Below are positions 44,469 to 52,834 of a DNA stretch of 64,000 bases, piece by piece (position 1 is the first letter of the stretch; every line of letters begins with the position of its first letter). The DNA lies in contig JAHHHR010000032.1 in NCBI GenBank assembly GCA_019359245.1, positions 21,123-85,122 of the forward strand, read 5' to 3'. The DNA comes from Nostoc desertorum CM1-VF14 (GTDB lineage Bacteria; Cyanobacteriota; Cyanobacteriia; Cyanobacteriales; Nostocaceae). The translations under genes were made by a program, and so were the position numbers. The notes beneath the pieces are model-generated. The model saw only the letters and a list, made by a program, of their open reading frames with translations. It did no database searches and was not told the origin of the DNA.

Positions 44469-45167
44469 ATGCAGCAGCTTACAGACCAATCTAAAGAATT
44501 AGATTTCAAAAGCGAAACATACAAAGATGCTTATAGCCGGATTAATGCGATCGTGATTGAAGGGGAACAAGAAGCCCATGAAAATTACATCACACTAGCT
44601 CAACTGCTGCCAGAATCTCATGATGAATTGATTCGCCTATCCAAGATGGAAAGTCGCCATAAAAAAGGATTTGAAGCTTGTGGGCGTAATTTGCAAGTAA
44701 CCCCAGATTTGCAATTTGCCAAGGAGTTTTTCTCTGGACTACACCAAAATTTCCAAACAGCCGCCGCAGAAGGAAAAGTTGTTACTTGCTTGTTAATTCA
44801 GTCTTTGATTATTGAATGTTTTGCGATCGCAGCATACAACATTTACATCCCCGTTGCCGACGATTTTGCCCGCAAAATTACTGAGGGAGTAGTAAAAGAT
44901 GAGTATAGCCACCTCAACTTTGGAGAAGTTTGGTTGAAAGAACACTTTGCAGAATCCAAAGCTGAACTTGAACTTGCAAATCGCCAGAACCTACCCATCG
45001 TCTGGAAAATGCTTAACCAAGTAGCAGATGATGCCCAAACAATGGCAATGGAAAAAGATGCTTTAGTAGAAGACTTTATGATTCAGTACGGTGAAGCATT
45101 AAGTAACATTGGTTTTACGACTCGCGATATTATGCGCTTGTCAGCCTACGGACTCATAGCCATTTAA
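44469..45167 (+). CDS. Aldehyde-deformylating oxygenase (alkane synthesis)
   Basis: 232 residues from ATG 44469, preceded by CAGGAG; a GTG 12 codons upstream is less likely. Ferritin-like di-iron enzyme that turns fatty aldehydes into alkanes one carbon shorter. All metal-ligand motifs are seen: EGEQEAHENY, KMESRHKKGFEACG, IIECFAIAAYNIY and VKDEYSHLNFGE. Only cyanobacteria have this enzyme. It is followed 163 bases later by the acyl-ACP reductase that supplies its substrate, the standard pairing. Confidence 0.95.
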   Translation: MQQLTDQSKELDFKSETYKDAYSRINAIVIEGEQEAHENYITLAQLLPESHDELIRLSKMESRHKKGFEACGRNLQVTPDLQFAKEFFSGLHQNFQTAAAEGKVVTCLLIQSLIIECFAIAAYNIYIPVADDFARKITEGVVKDEYSHLNFGEVWLKEHFAESKAELELANRQNLPIVWKMLNQVADDAQTMAMEKDALVEDFMIQYGEALSNIGFTTRDIMRLSAYGLIAI

Positions 45168-45330
45168 AAAGTGCTGAGTTATGAGTGCTGAGTTATGAGT
45201 GAAGAATGAAGAAATTATCTAAAACTTATTCTTTCTTTTCTACTTAAAAGATTGTCTCAGCACTCAGCACTACTGAACCACTGAATATTATTCCACCCTT
45301 TCGAGACAGCATAAGCCTAATAATCACTAC
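45168..45330. repeat. Short repeats between ado and aar
   Basis: Direct repeats GTGCTGAGTTATGA (two copies near 45170) and an opposite-orientation TCAGCACTCAGCACT near 45257, typical Nostoc spacer repeats. No gene. Confidence 0.6.
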
Positions 45331-46350
45331 ATGTTTGGTCTAATTGGACATCTGACTAGTTTGGAACACGCTCAATCGGTAGCTCAAGAATTGGGATACC
45401 CAGAATATGCCGATCAAGGGCTAGACTTTTGGTGTAGCGCCCCGCCGCAAATTGTTGATAGCATTATTGTCACCAGTATTACTGGACAACAAATTGAAGG
45501 AAGGTATGTAGAATCTTGCTTTTTGCCAGAAATGCTAGCTAGTCGCCGCATCAAAGCCGCAACGCGCAAAATCCTCAACGCCATGGCCCATGCACAGAAG
45601 CATGGCATTAACATCACAGCTTTAGGCGGATTTTCCTCCATTATTTTTGAAAACTTTAAGTTAGAGCAGTTTAGCCAAGTCCGCAACATTAAGCTAGAGT
45701 TTGAACGATTCACCACAGGAAACACGCATACTGCCTACATTATTTGTAAGCAGGTGGAAGAAGCGTCAAAACAATTAGGCATTGATTTATCAAAAGCAAC
45801 TGTTGCTATATGTGGAGCAACTGGCGATATTGGTAGTGCAGTTACACGCTGGCTAGATGCGAAAACAGATGTCCAAGAACTTTTGTTGATCGCCCGCGAT
45901 CAAGAACGCCTCAAAGAGTTGCAAGGCGAACTGGGGCGAGGAAAAATCATGGGTTTGACAGAAGCGCTACCCCTAGCCGATGTTGTGGTTTGGGTTGCCA
46001 GTATGCCCAAAGGCGTGGAAATTGACCCCACCACTTTGAAACAACCCTGTTTGTTGATTGATGGAGGTTATCCTAAAAACTTAGGGACTAAAATTCAGCA
46101 TCCTGGGGTATATGTGTTAAATGGTGGAATTGTAGAGCATTCCCTGGATATTGACTGGAAAATTATGAAAATCGTCAATATGGACGTTCCAGCCCGCCAG
46201 TTGTTTGCTTGTTTTGCTGAATCAATGCTGCTGGAATTTGAGAAGTTATACACGAACTTTTCGTGGGGACGGAATCAGATTACCGTAGATAAAATGGAGC
46301 AGATTGGTCGTGTGTCAGTAAAACATGGATTTAGACCACTGCTGGTTTAA
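45331..46350 (+). CDS. Long-chain acyl-ACP reductase
   Basis: 339 residues, the length of known cyanobacterial AARs. It reduces fatty acyl-ACP to aldehyde with NADPH, feeding the preceding oxygenase. Seen: the N-terminal MFGLIGHLTSLEHAQ, a Rossmann motif ICGATGDIGSAVTRW near residue 160-175, and the acyl-thioester Cys in RQLFACFAESMLLEFE near 295. The next gene, accA, makes malonyl-CoA for fatty-acid synthesis, so the neighbours fit one lipid theme, although repeats in the spacer suggest separate promoters. Confidence 0.95.
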   Translation: MFGLIGHLTSLEHAQSVAQELGYPEYADQGLDFWCSAPPQIVDSIIVTSITGQQIEGRYVESCFLPEMLASRRIKAATRKILNAMAHAQKHGINITALGGFSSIIFENFKLEQFSQVRNIKLEFERFTTGNTHTAYIICKQVEEASKQLGIDLSKATVAICGATGDIGSAVTRWLDAKTDVQELLLIARDQERLKELQGELGRGKIMGLTEALPLADVVVWVASMPKGVEIDPTTLKQPCLLIDGGYPKNLGTKIQHPGVYVLNGGIVEHSLDIDWKIMKIVNMDVPARQLFACFAESMLLEFEKLYTNFSWGRNQITVDKMEQIGRVSVKHGFRPLLV

Positions 46351-46354
46351 CTGT

Positions 46355-46480
46355 AAGAGTTAGGAGTTAAAAGTTAGGAGTTAAAAGTTTAAGAGTTAAA
46401 ATTTAAAAACTTTCACCAGTACCTCCTTTTAATACCTAACTCCTCGCTCCTAACTCCTCACTCCTCACTCTGAAAAACCT
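46355..46480. repeat. Short repeats (GTTAGGAGTTAAAA)
   Basis: Several imperfect copies of AGTTAGGAGTTAAAAG, then the complement CTAACTCCTCACTCCT, fill the spacer between aar and accA and can fold back on each other. Confidence 0.7.
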
Positions 46481-46506
46481 ATAACTCGTAATTGATAACC
46501 CCTACG

Positions 46507-47487
46507 ATGGCAACTACCGAGCGTAAACCGCTACTGTTAGATTTTGAAAAGCCCCTAGCAGAACTTGCAACCCGAATCGATCAAATTCGGCAACTTGCAG
46601 AGGAAAATGGCGTCGATGTTTCTGGTCAAATTCGTCAACTAGAAGCACGCGCTATGCAACTGCGTGAGGAAATTTTCAGTAGTCTATCCCCGTCTCAGCG
46701 ACTGCAAGTTGCTCGTCATCCGCGTCGCCCCAGTACTCTCGATTACATTCAGGCTATTAGTGATGAATGGATGGAATTGCATGGCGATCGGTGTGGTGGT
46801 GACGATCCGGCTTTAGTTGGTGGTGTTGGTCGTCTAAGTGGGCAACCTGTGGTGATGTTGGGTCATCAAAAAGGCCGTGATACCAAAGACAATATTGCTC
46901 GTAACTTTGGAATGCCTTACCCTGGTGGCTACCGCAAAGCAATGCGGTTGATGGAACACGCCAACAAGTTTAGTATGCCAATACTAACTTTTATCGACAC
47001 GCCAGGAGCTTGGTCTGGAGTAGAAGCAGAACATCAAGGTCAAGGAGAAGCGATCGCCTACAACTTGCGAGAAATGTTTTGCTTAGATGTACCAATTATC
47101 TGCACAGTCATCGGTGAAGGCGGTTCGGGTGGCGCACTCGGTATTGGTGTAGGCGATCGCCTACTCATGTTTGAACACTCAGTTTATACTGTCGCTACTC
47201 CCGAAGCCTGTGCCGCTATTTTGTGGAAAGATGCTGCTAAAGCTCCGCAAGCCGCCGTTGCTCTAAAAATTATTTCCCACGACCTGAAAAAGTTGGGAAT
47301 TATCGACCAAATACTGCCTGAACCCACCGGTGGCGCTCATTCCGATCCTTTAAAAGCCGCTACCATTCTCAAGCAAGTGCTATTGGAAAATTTAGACGAA
47401 CTCAATCGTTTAACCGCTCCAGAACGCCGTCAACTGCGTTACGAAAAATTCCGCAAAATTGGTGTTTTTACAGAAGTTGCCCACTAA
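46507..47487 (+). CDS. accA: Acetyl-CoA carboxylase carboxyltransferase subunit alpha
   Basis: 326 residues from ATG 46507 (a TTG five codons earlier is less likely). The alpha half of the carboxyltransferase moves CO2 from biotin to acetyl-CoA to make malonyl-CoA. Seen: LDFEKPLAELATRIDQIR at the start, the crotonase-fold core GRDTKDNIARNFGMPYPGGY, PILTFIDTPGAWSG, and the oxyanion-forming GEGGSGGALGIGVGDR. No AccD or biotin subunit is nearby, as usual in cyanobacteria. Confidence 0.97.
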   Translation: MATTERKPLLLDFEKPLAELATRIDQIRQLAEENGVDVSGQIRQLEARAMQLREEIFSSLSPSQRLQVARHPRRPSTLDYIQAISDEWMELHGDRCGGDDPALVGGVGRLSGQPVVMLGHQKGRDTKDNIARNFGMPYPGGYRKAMRLMEHANKFSMPILTFIDTPGAWSGVEAEHQGQGEAIAYNLREMFCLDVPIICTVIGEGGSGGALGIGVGDRLLMFEHSVYTVATPEACAAILWKDAAKAPQAAVALKIISHDLKKLGIIDQILPEPTGGAHSDPLKAATILKQVLLENLDELNRLTAPERRQLRYEKFRKIGVFTEVAH

Positions 47488-47842
47488 CAGCACTGCATAG
47501 TGATTGATTAGCCGAGCAGCAATGCTATAATTGCCTATGTGCTTAAAGATTTTTAACAATCTAGCCATAGGCATTTCCATGTTTAGTAAATCTACTCAAT
47601 TTTATTGAGTAAGTTTTATGTTATCTAAGTAATCTAATTTGAGTGTACGGCATGGTTTTCCAGGCGATGATTTGTTGTCTTCACTGGTAAAACTCAAAAT
47701 ACACCCACTATTGCACTGCATCATAGCAGTTGTTTAATAGAAATCATCAGATTTTTAGATTCCTTTAATCTATCTAAACCGAAAAGTGTAAATAATTGGG
47801 TGGTAATAGGCTTTGGGAACTGCCAAAAAATTGGGAGACACC
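47488..47842. other. Intergenic stretch after accA
   Basis: Contains a stem-loop at 47532-47573 (TGCCTATG pairing with CATAGGCA, with an inner AGATT/AATCT) that could end or process the accA transcript, though without a T-run. No gene is seen. Confidence 0.45.
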
Positions 47843-48568
47843 ATGAGTGTTGAGCAAAAACGACGCGCCCTGATTACTGGGGCAAGTAGTGGAATTGGGA
47901 AAGCAACGGCTTTAGCCTTTGCAAAAGCGGGAATAGATGTTGCTTTAGTCAGCCGCTCTTTGGATAAGTTGGAGGCGGTAAAAGAAGCTGTAGAGCATAC
48001 TGGGGTCGAAGCGAAAGCTTACGCTGTAGATTTAGCGCGAATCTCCGAAGTAAAAGAAAAGATCCAAGCGATCGCTCTTGACTTTGGTGATATAGACATT
48101 CTGGTAAACAATGCTGGCATGGCCTATACGGCTACTTTGAGTGAAATCCCTCTAGAGGGGTGGCAGCAGGTAATTGACTTGAATCTCACCAGCGTATTTC
48201 AGTGCATTGTGGGCATTTTACCTTCAATGCGCGATCGCGGCATAGGCACAATTATTAACGTTGCCTCAATTGCCGCCAAGCAGCCCTTTCCCGGTTGGGG
48301 AGCATACAGCGTCAGCAAAGCTGGTTTGATTGCCCTTTCTCAAACCCTGGCACAAGAAGAACGCACCCACGGCATTCGTGTCACAACTATTTGTCCTGGT
48401 GCAGTCAATACCGAACTTTGGGACACAGAAACAGTCCATGCCAACTTAGACCGTTCCAAGATGTTAACCCCAGAAATTGTGGCTCAGTCAATTCTCCATA
48501 CTGTTCTGTTACCACAAGAGGCAGTTATTGATGAATTGCTCCTGATGCCCAGCGCTGGCGCTCTCTAA
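47843..48568 (+). CDS. SDR-family oxidoreductase next to the alkane cluster
   Basis: 241 residues from ATG 47843. Classical SDR: TGASSGIGKATALAF, DILVNNAGMAYT, INVASIAAKQPF, and catalytic YSVSK. The Arg in VSRSLDK after the first beta-alpha unit suggests NADP(H). I recall such a dehydrogenase commonly beside ado-aar-accA in cyanobacteria, so it may act on lipid-derived aldehydes or alcohols; that is inference from position. Composition is like the neighbours, unlike the SDR at 3517. Confidence 0.88.
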   Translation: MSVEQKRRALITGASSGIGKATALAFAKAGIDVALVSRSLDKLEAVKEAVEHTGVEAKAYAVDLARISEVKEKIQAIALDFGDIDILVNNAGMAYTATLSEIPLEGWQQVIDLNLTSVFQCIVGILPSMRDRGIGTIINVASIAAKQPFPGWGAYSVSKAGLIALSQTLAQEERTHGIRVTTICPGAVNTELWDTETVHANLDRSKMLTPEIVAQSILHTVLLPQEAVIDELLLMPSAGAL

Positions 48569-48593
48569 TTAGTTCTTAGTCCTTTGTCTTTTA

Positions 48594-48632
48594 CAAATGA
48601 CTAATAACTAATGACTAATGACTAATGACTAA
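48594..48632 (+). repeat. Tandem ACTAATG heptamers
   Basis: About five units of ACTAATG or its variant sit between the SDR gene and folE. The same family appears at 59451-59493. Confidence 0.85.
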
Positions 48633-48652
48633 ACCATAACCAAGATTGAATC

Positions 48653-49360
48653 ATGACTACTGGTAGTTCCAACGGTTCCAATTTCTCTCAATCACCTCTA
48701 ATCCCTGATTTGGCAGAAGCCATAATTCCTAGACCCGATCGCAACACCCACAACGGGCGACAAGCGGATGTATCCCCCCCAAAAGAGGAACATCTGGAGG
48801 AAATGAAGGACGCCGTGCGGACACTAATATTGGGAGTTGGCGAAGACCCCGAACGCGAAGGACTCCTCAAAACACCTAAGCGAGTGGCTGAGGCAATGCG
48901 GTTTCTTACCAGTGGCTACACCCAATCCCTTGAAGAACTCGTTAACGATGCCATCTTTGATGAAGGGCATAACGAGATGGTACTAGTGCGAGATATTAAT
49001 TTTTTTAGTCTGTGCGAACACCATATGCTGCCATTTATGGGTAGAGCGCACGTTGCTTATATCCCCAATCAAAAAGTTGTGGGACTGAGTAAGCTGGCCC
49101 GCATTGTTGAGATGTATTCCCGTCGCTTGCAAGTGCAGGAGAGATTAACCCGCCAAATTGCCGAAGCAATCCAGACCATTCTGGAACCTCAAGGGGTAGC
49201 CGTTGTGATGGAAGCTAGCCACATGTGTATGGTGATGCGCGGCGTCCAGAAACCAGGCTCTTGGACTGTCACTAGTGCAATGGTTGGTGCGTTCCAAGAC
49301 GATCACAAAACCCGCGAAGAATTTTTTAACTTGATTCGCCATCAACCAGCATTCTTTTAA
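48653..49360 (+). CDS. folE: GTP cyclohydrolase I
   Basis: 235 residues. Opens GTP to dihydroneopterin triphosphate, the entry to folate and pterin synthesis. Seen: the zinc and catalytic motif LCEHHMLPFMGRAHVAYIP, GLSKLARIVEMYSRRLQVQE, QPQGVAV-like EPQGVAVVMEASHMCMVMRG with the second Cys ligand, and the end VGAFQDDHKTREEFFNLI. The first 45 residues are a poorly conserved extension. ATG 48653. It follows the SDR gene by 84 bases of repeat-containing DNA. Confidence 0.96.
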   Translation: MTTGSSNGSNFSQSPLIPDLAEAIIPRPDRNTHNGRQADVSPPKEEHLEEMKDAVRTLILGVGEDPEREGLLKTPKRVAEAMRFLTSGYTQSLEELVNDAIFDEGHNEMVLVRDINFFSLCEHHMLPFMGRAHVAYIPNQKVVGLSKLARIVEMYSRRLQVQERLTRQIAEAIQTILEPQGVAVVMEASHMCMVMRGVQKPGSWTVTSAMVGAFQDDHKTREEFFNLIRHQPAFF

Positions 49361-49433
49361 GGAATGAGGAATAGAGCATAGGGCATTGAAAAGAGGCAGA
49401 GGGGAAAAGTCTTCTCCCCTGCTCCCTGTTCCC

Positions 49434-50072
49434 TCATACCCACTCCCTACTTTCCAATCTCCCAAACAACTTGGCTACTTTATCTAAATCTTTATCTCCA
49501 GGTGCGCGTTCCACTCCACTAGATAAATCAACGCCACTGGGATTAACCTGACTTAGAGCTTCCACAATATTATCTGCTGTTAATCCCCCAGCTAAAAACC
49601 AAGGGCAATTGGGATTAAATTGCTCTAGCATTGTCCAATCTAAGGTTTTACCTGTACCACCCAGTTGTTGTGGATGGTAGGCATCCAGTAATAAAGTATC
49701 TACGTAGTTTGTGTAATCAATTGCTGTGTCAAGATGCTCAATACTTTGAATTCTTAGCGCTTTAATAATTTCGACATTGGGTAAAACTTGACGCAACTGG
49801 TAGCAAAAATCTGGTAATTCATCTCCGTGTAACTGGACACCAGTCAACCCAGAATCAACTACTATCTGACTGATTTCGGCGATACTAGCGTTGGCAAAAA
49901 CTCCAATTGTGTCAATATTAGCCGGGAGTTCTGCTACTGCTGCCTGAATTTGGGATGTGGTTACATAGCGAGTTGAGGTTGGCACACAAATAAATCCTAG
50001 TGCCGTTGCGCCCAGAGAGGCGATCGCTATAGACTGCTGTGGTTGAGTGATGCCGCAAATTTTAACGCGCAT
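49434..50072 (-). CDS. trpF: Phosphoribosylanthranilate isomerase
   Basis: 212 residues, TIM barrel. The start MRVKICGIT carries the catalytic Cys; GVQLHGDE, LLLDAYHPQQLGGTGKTLDW (with the catalytic Asp) and the phosphate-binding FLAGGLTADNI and GVDLSSGVER are all standard. It catalyses the third step of tryptophan synthesis from chorismate. It is convergent with folE; the spacer has CT-rich repeats (49380-49445). Confidence 0.95.
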   Translation of the reverse strand: MRVKICGITQPQQSIAIASLGATALGFICVPTSTRYVTTSQIQAAVAELPANIDTIGVFANASIAEISQIVVDSGLTGVQLHGDELPDFCYQLRQVLPNVEIIKALRIQSIEHLDTAIDYTNYVDTLLLDAYHPQQLGGTGKTLDWTMLEQFNPNCPWFLAGGLTADNIVEALSQVNPSGVDLSSGVERAPGDKDLDKVAKLFGRLESREWV

Positions 50073-50194
50073 GGAAATTTAGCAAATTTAAAATAATTAT
50101 CAAAAAAGTCTAAACTATCCGAAAAACTTTTGTGCCTTGGTAATTTTATAATTTTGTAGGTCTACATTAACTTTTCGATTTAGGAGACAAAAGC

Positions 50195-50449
50195 TTGATT
50201 TCATCTATCTTACTAGCAGCCGCCCCAACTGTTCCCACAACACCTGCGTGGAATCCTACAGTAGGCATCATCATCAGCATCAGTAGCTTAGTAATTGTTT
50301 TGCTAAGTACTAGGATTGAAAAACCCTTAGTTGGCCCCAAGTTCCCCATCCTGCCGATTAGTATTCCAACATTCGTTGCAGCAATGGCTTTTGGTCATGT
50401 TATCGGCGTTGGCATCGTTTTAGGACTGACTAACATCGGTCGTCTGTAG
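50195..50449 (+). CDS. psaK: Photosystem I subunit PsaK (copy 1)
   Basis: 84 residues from TTG 50195, chosen because AGGAG lies 8 bases upstream and there is no ATG. Two membrane helices (about 22-42 and 60-80) around a loop with EKPLVGPKFPIL; the end HVIGVGIVLGLTNIGRL is the PsaK signature. The N-terminal ISSILLAAAPTVP resembles the short processed presequence seen in other PsaK proteins. PsaK sits at the edge of PSI and helps light-harvesting complexes attach. A second psaK follows 276 bases downstream. Confidence 0.92.
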   Translation: MISSILLAAAPTVPTTPAWNPTVGIIISISSLVIVLLSTRIEKPLVGPKFPILPISIPTFVAAMAFGHVIGVGIVLGLTNIGRL

Positions 50450-50724
50450 TTTTGCAATGATAAAGGCGTTAAAGGCGTTGCTTGTAACGCCGCGATCCAT
50501 ACAAAACTCCTGAAAAGGATTTTAGTTCTTTCTCCAGCAGGAAAACTCATAAGCATTAGCCAGCAAGCCTCTGTGTAGTAAGTCTAACTAAGGGGAGAGA
50601 GATTAACCTTCCCCTTGAGGGACGATTCTAACTACTTCATCAACGGAGGATTTATATGGCTCTAGAGACGGGATTAATCCCCTCTGTAAAGCTTATTCAG
50701 TTAATTCATGCAGGAGAAAGAACT

Positions 50725-51003
50725 ATGATGTCATCAATTTTATTAGCAGCCCAAGCCACTTTACCCAAAACTGGCACAGAGTGGAGCTGGACTGAAGCTG
50801 GAATTATTACTGGCATTTGTCTGTTATGTCTTTTGATTATTCCTCGGACAATTCGCTATCCTCACGTTGGTCCTAAGATGCCTTTGCCCTTTCCCTCGCT
50901 GTTCAATAATCCTAGTGCCGCTACATTCCTGGCTGCAATGAGTGCTGGTCACCTGATTGGTACTGGTACTGTTTTAGGATTGAGTAATCTCGGCGTTATC
51001 TAA
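50725..51003 (+). CDS. psaK: Photosystem I subunit PsaK (copy 2)
   Basis: 92 residues from ATG 50725, preceded by AGGAG at 8 bases. An upstream in-frame ATG at 50656 also has a very good site (GGAGG, 6 bases) and would add 23 residues; the start is therefore uncertain. The sequence after MMSSILLAAQ aligns with copy 1: two helices around IRYPHVGPKMPLPF and the end AGHLIGTGTVLGLSNLGVI. The two copies are well diverged, so they may be used under different light or iron conditions, as PsaK paralogues are in other cyanobacteria. Confidence 0.9.
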   Translation: MMSSILLAAQATLPKTGTEWSWTEAGIITGICLLCLLIIPRTIRYPHVGPKMPLPFPSLFNNPSAATFLAAMSAGHLIGTGTVLGLSNLGVI

Positions 51004-51034
51004 ATTTGATTTCTATCTAACACACTCAAGACGA

Positions 51035-51130
51035 CGGGCAGGGGGAGAAGAAGCAGGGGGCAGGGAGCAGGGAGCAGGGGAAGCAGGAGAAATAATAACC
51101 AATGCCCAATGCCCTATTCCCAATGCCCAA
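51035..51130. repeat. Purine-rich (GCAGGGG) and CCCAATG repeats
   Basis: GCAGGGGGAG and GGGAGCAGG-like units followed by CCCAATGCCC heptamers lie in the spacer after the second psaK. They are relatives of the units found translated inside genes at 8738 and 56680. Confidence 0.75.
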
Positions 51131-51297
51131 TCCCCCACTTCAGAGTTTTGCTCACAGGCACTAATTGTCTATTCTAGAAATAAGAGCATCTTGTAACTCG
51201 GGACTACCGAATTGATGCTCAGAAATATATGTATAAGAATATACGCAAATATTGCAGTAGAGGAACTACTGGCGATATCTAGTTTTAGGGCAATGTA

Positions 51298-52494
51298 ATG
51301 CAAACAAATTGGAAAATTGGGTCTTTATTTGGAATTCCCCTGTTTTTAGACCCGTTATGGTTTGTGATTTTAGGGTTGGCAACTCTCAACTTTGGGGTAG
51401 CTTATCAGGAATGGGGGCCTGTTATAGCTTGGAGTGCTGGAATAGTTATGGCACTGTTGCTATTTGGTTCGGTGTTGCTACATGAGTTGGGTCACAGCTT
51501 GGTAGCCCGATCGCAAGGCATTAAAGTTAATTCAATTACCCTATTTCTGTTTGGCGGAATTGCTGCTATTGAAGAAGAATCTAAAACTCCGGGCAAAGCC
51601 TTTCAAGTAGCGATCGCTGGGCCGTTGGTAAGTATCGGACTATTTTTCCTGCTAAGTCTAGGAAGCATAGTGATACCTGATACTAGTCCACTCAGTGTAA
51701 TGGTCGGAGATTTGGCGAGAATTAACTTAGTGGTGGCTCTATTTAACATGATTCCAGGCTTACCTCTAGATGGAGGGCAAGTGTTAAAAGCAGCACTATG
51801 GCAAATAACAGGTAATCGTTTTCAAGCCGTACACTGGGCTGCAAAGGCTGGGCAAATTTTGGGTTACAGTGCGATCGCTTTAGGATTTGTTGTAGATTTT
51901 GTGACAAGGGAGTTAGTAGCTGGTTTGTGGATTGCGCTGTTAGGTTGGTTTGCTGTCCGCAACGCTAACACCTATGACAACATGACTACATTGCAAGAAA
52001 GCCTACTCAAAGTTGTGGCGTCTGATGCGATGACTCGTGACTTTCGAGTAATTGATGCTGATCAGACATTGCGATCGTTTGCCGATTTATACCTATTAGA
52101 AACCACTCCCTCACAGGTTTATTTTGCTGCTTCTGATGGACGTTACCGGGGTCTAGTTTCCATTGACGATTTTCGTTTAACCCAAAGAAGTGAATGGGAA
52201 ACCCAAACCTTACATAGCATTGTGCATCCCTTGACAGAAATACCGACTGTTTCGGAAGCTACAACGATAGCTGAGGTAATTAACAAATTGGAAAATGAGC
52301 AGTTACCTCGAATTACCGTACTTTCTCCGGCTGGTGCTGTCGCTGGTGTAATTGACCGGGGAGATATTGTACGCGCGTTGGCACAAAAGTTAAATTTGCG
52401 GGTAGCAGATGCTGAAATTAAACGGATCAAGGAAGAAGGAAGTTATTCGCCTGGGTTGCAACTAGCGGCACTAGCGAAGTCAATTACAAATTAA
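51298..52494 (+). CDS. Site-2 protease family membrane protease with CBS domains
   Basis: 398 residues. M50 zinc protease in the membrane: the first half has about six helices with HELGHSLVARS (zinc motif HExxH) near residue 64 and the third ligand in NMIPGLPLDGGQVL near 153. The second half (about 245-385) holds two CBS domains (DAMTRDFRVIDADQTLRSFADLY; TVSEATTIAEVINKLE), which bind adenine nucleotides. This is the Rv1566c/Sll0862-like S2P arrangement; it would release membrane-bound regulators. The substrate is unknown. ATG 51298. A terminator follows at 52589. Confidence 0.92.
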   Translation: MQTNWKIGSLFGIPLFLDPLWFVILGLATLNFGVAYQEWGPVIAWSAGIVMALLLFGSVLLHELGHSLVARSQGIKVNSITLFLFGGIAAIEEESKTPGKAFQVAIAGPLVSIGLFFLLSLGSIVIPDTSPLSVMVGDLARINLVVALFNMIPGLPLDGGQVLKAALWQITGNRFQAVHWAAKAGQILGYSAIALGFVVDFVTRELVAGLWIALLGWFAVRNANTYDNMTTLQESLLKVVASDAMTRDFRVIDADQTLRSFADLYLLETTPSQVYFAASDGRYRGLVSIDDFRLTQRSEWETQTLHSIVHPLTEIPTVSEATTIAEVINKLENEQLPRITVLSPAGAVAGVIDRGDIVRALAQKLNLRVADAEIKRIKEEGSYSPGLQLAALAKSITN

Positions 52495-52834
52495 ACGTCA
52501 TACCTTTGTCATAGCTTTGCAATCAATTCGTCAAAAGCTTGTGTGATATTGAACTTGGTATTTGGTTACAAAATGCTTTTTTTGGGTAAAAGGTAGGATT
52601 TCCTACCTTTTTTATTTTTTAAATTAACGTGAGTTCAATAAACTTCTCCCCGCCTTGAACTAGAGTTCAAGTATTTCCCTCTCCGATTCCGGGAGGGACG
52701 ATTTTACGTAGTAAAACCAGGGAGAGGTTTCTTTGACATCGCTTCAGATGATTAGAAAGTTATTAAAACTTCCAGTTTAAAAAGAGTAAAATGTAAGTAC
52801 GTGATATACTACGTCTCTCACTTACCCTGGTTTT
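52495..52834. other. Intergenic stretch before der
   Basis: Contains the terminator 52589-52613, a perfect 18-base palindrome CTTGAACTAGAGTTCAAG at 52654-52671, and a TATACT at 52805-52810 that could be the der -10 box. No gene. Confidence 0.5.
52589..52613 (+). terminator. Rho-independent terminator
   Basis: AAAGGTAGG (52589-52597) pairs with CCTACCTTT (52602-52610), loop ATTT, followed by a T-run. Confidence 0.85.

Noticed and set aside
45414..45725. Minus-strand frame inside the acyl-ACP reductase gene
   Set aside because: Shadow of a well-recognised gene on the other strand.
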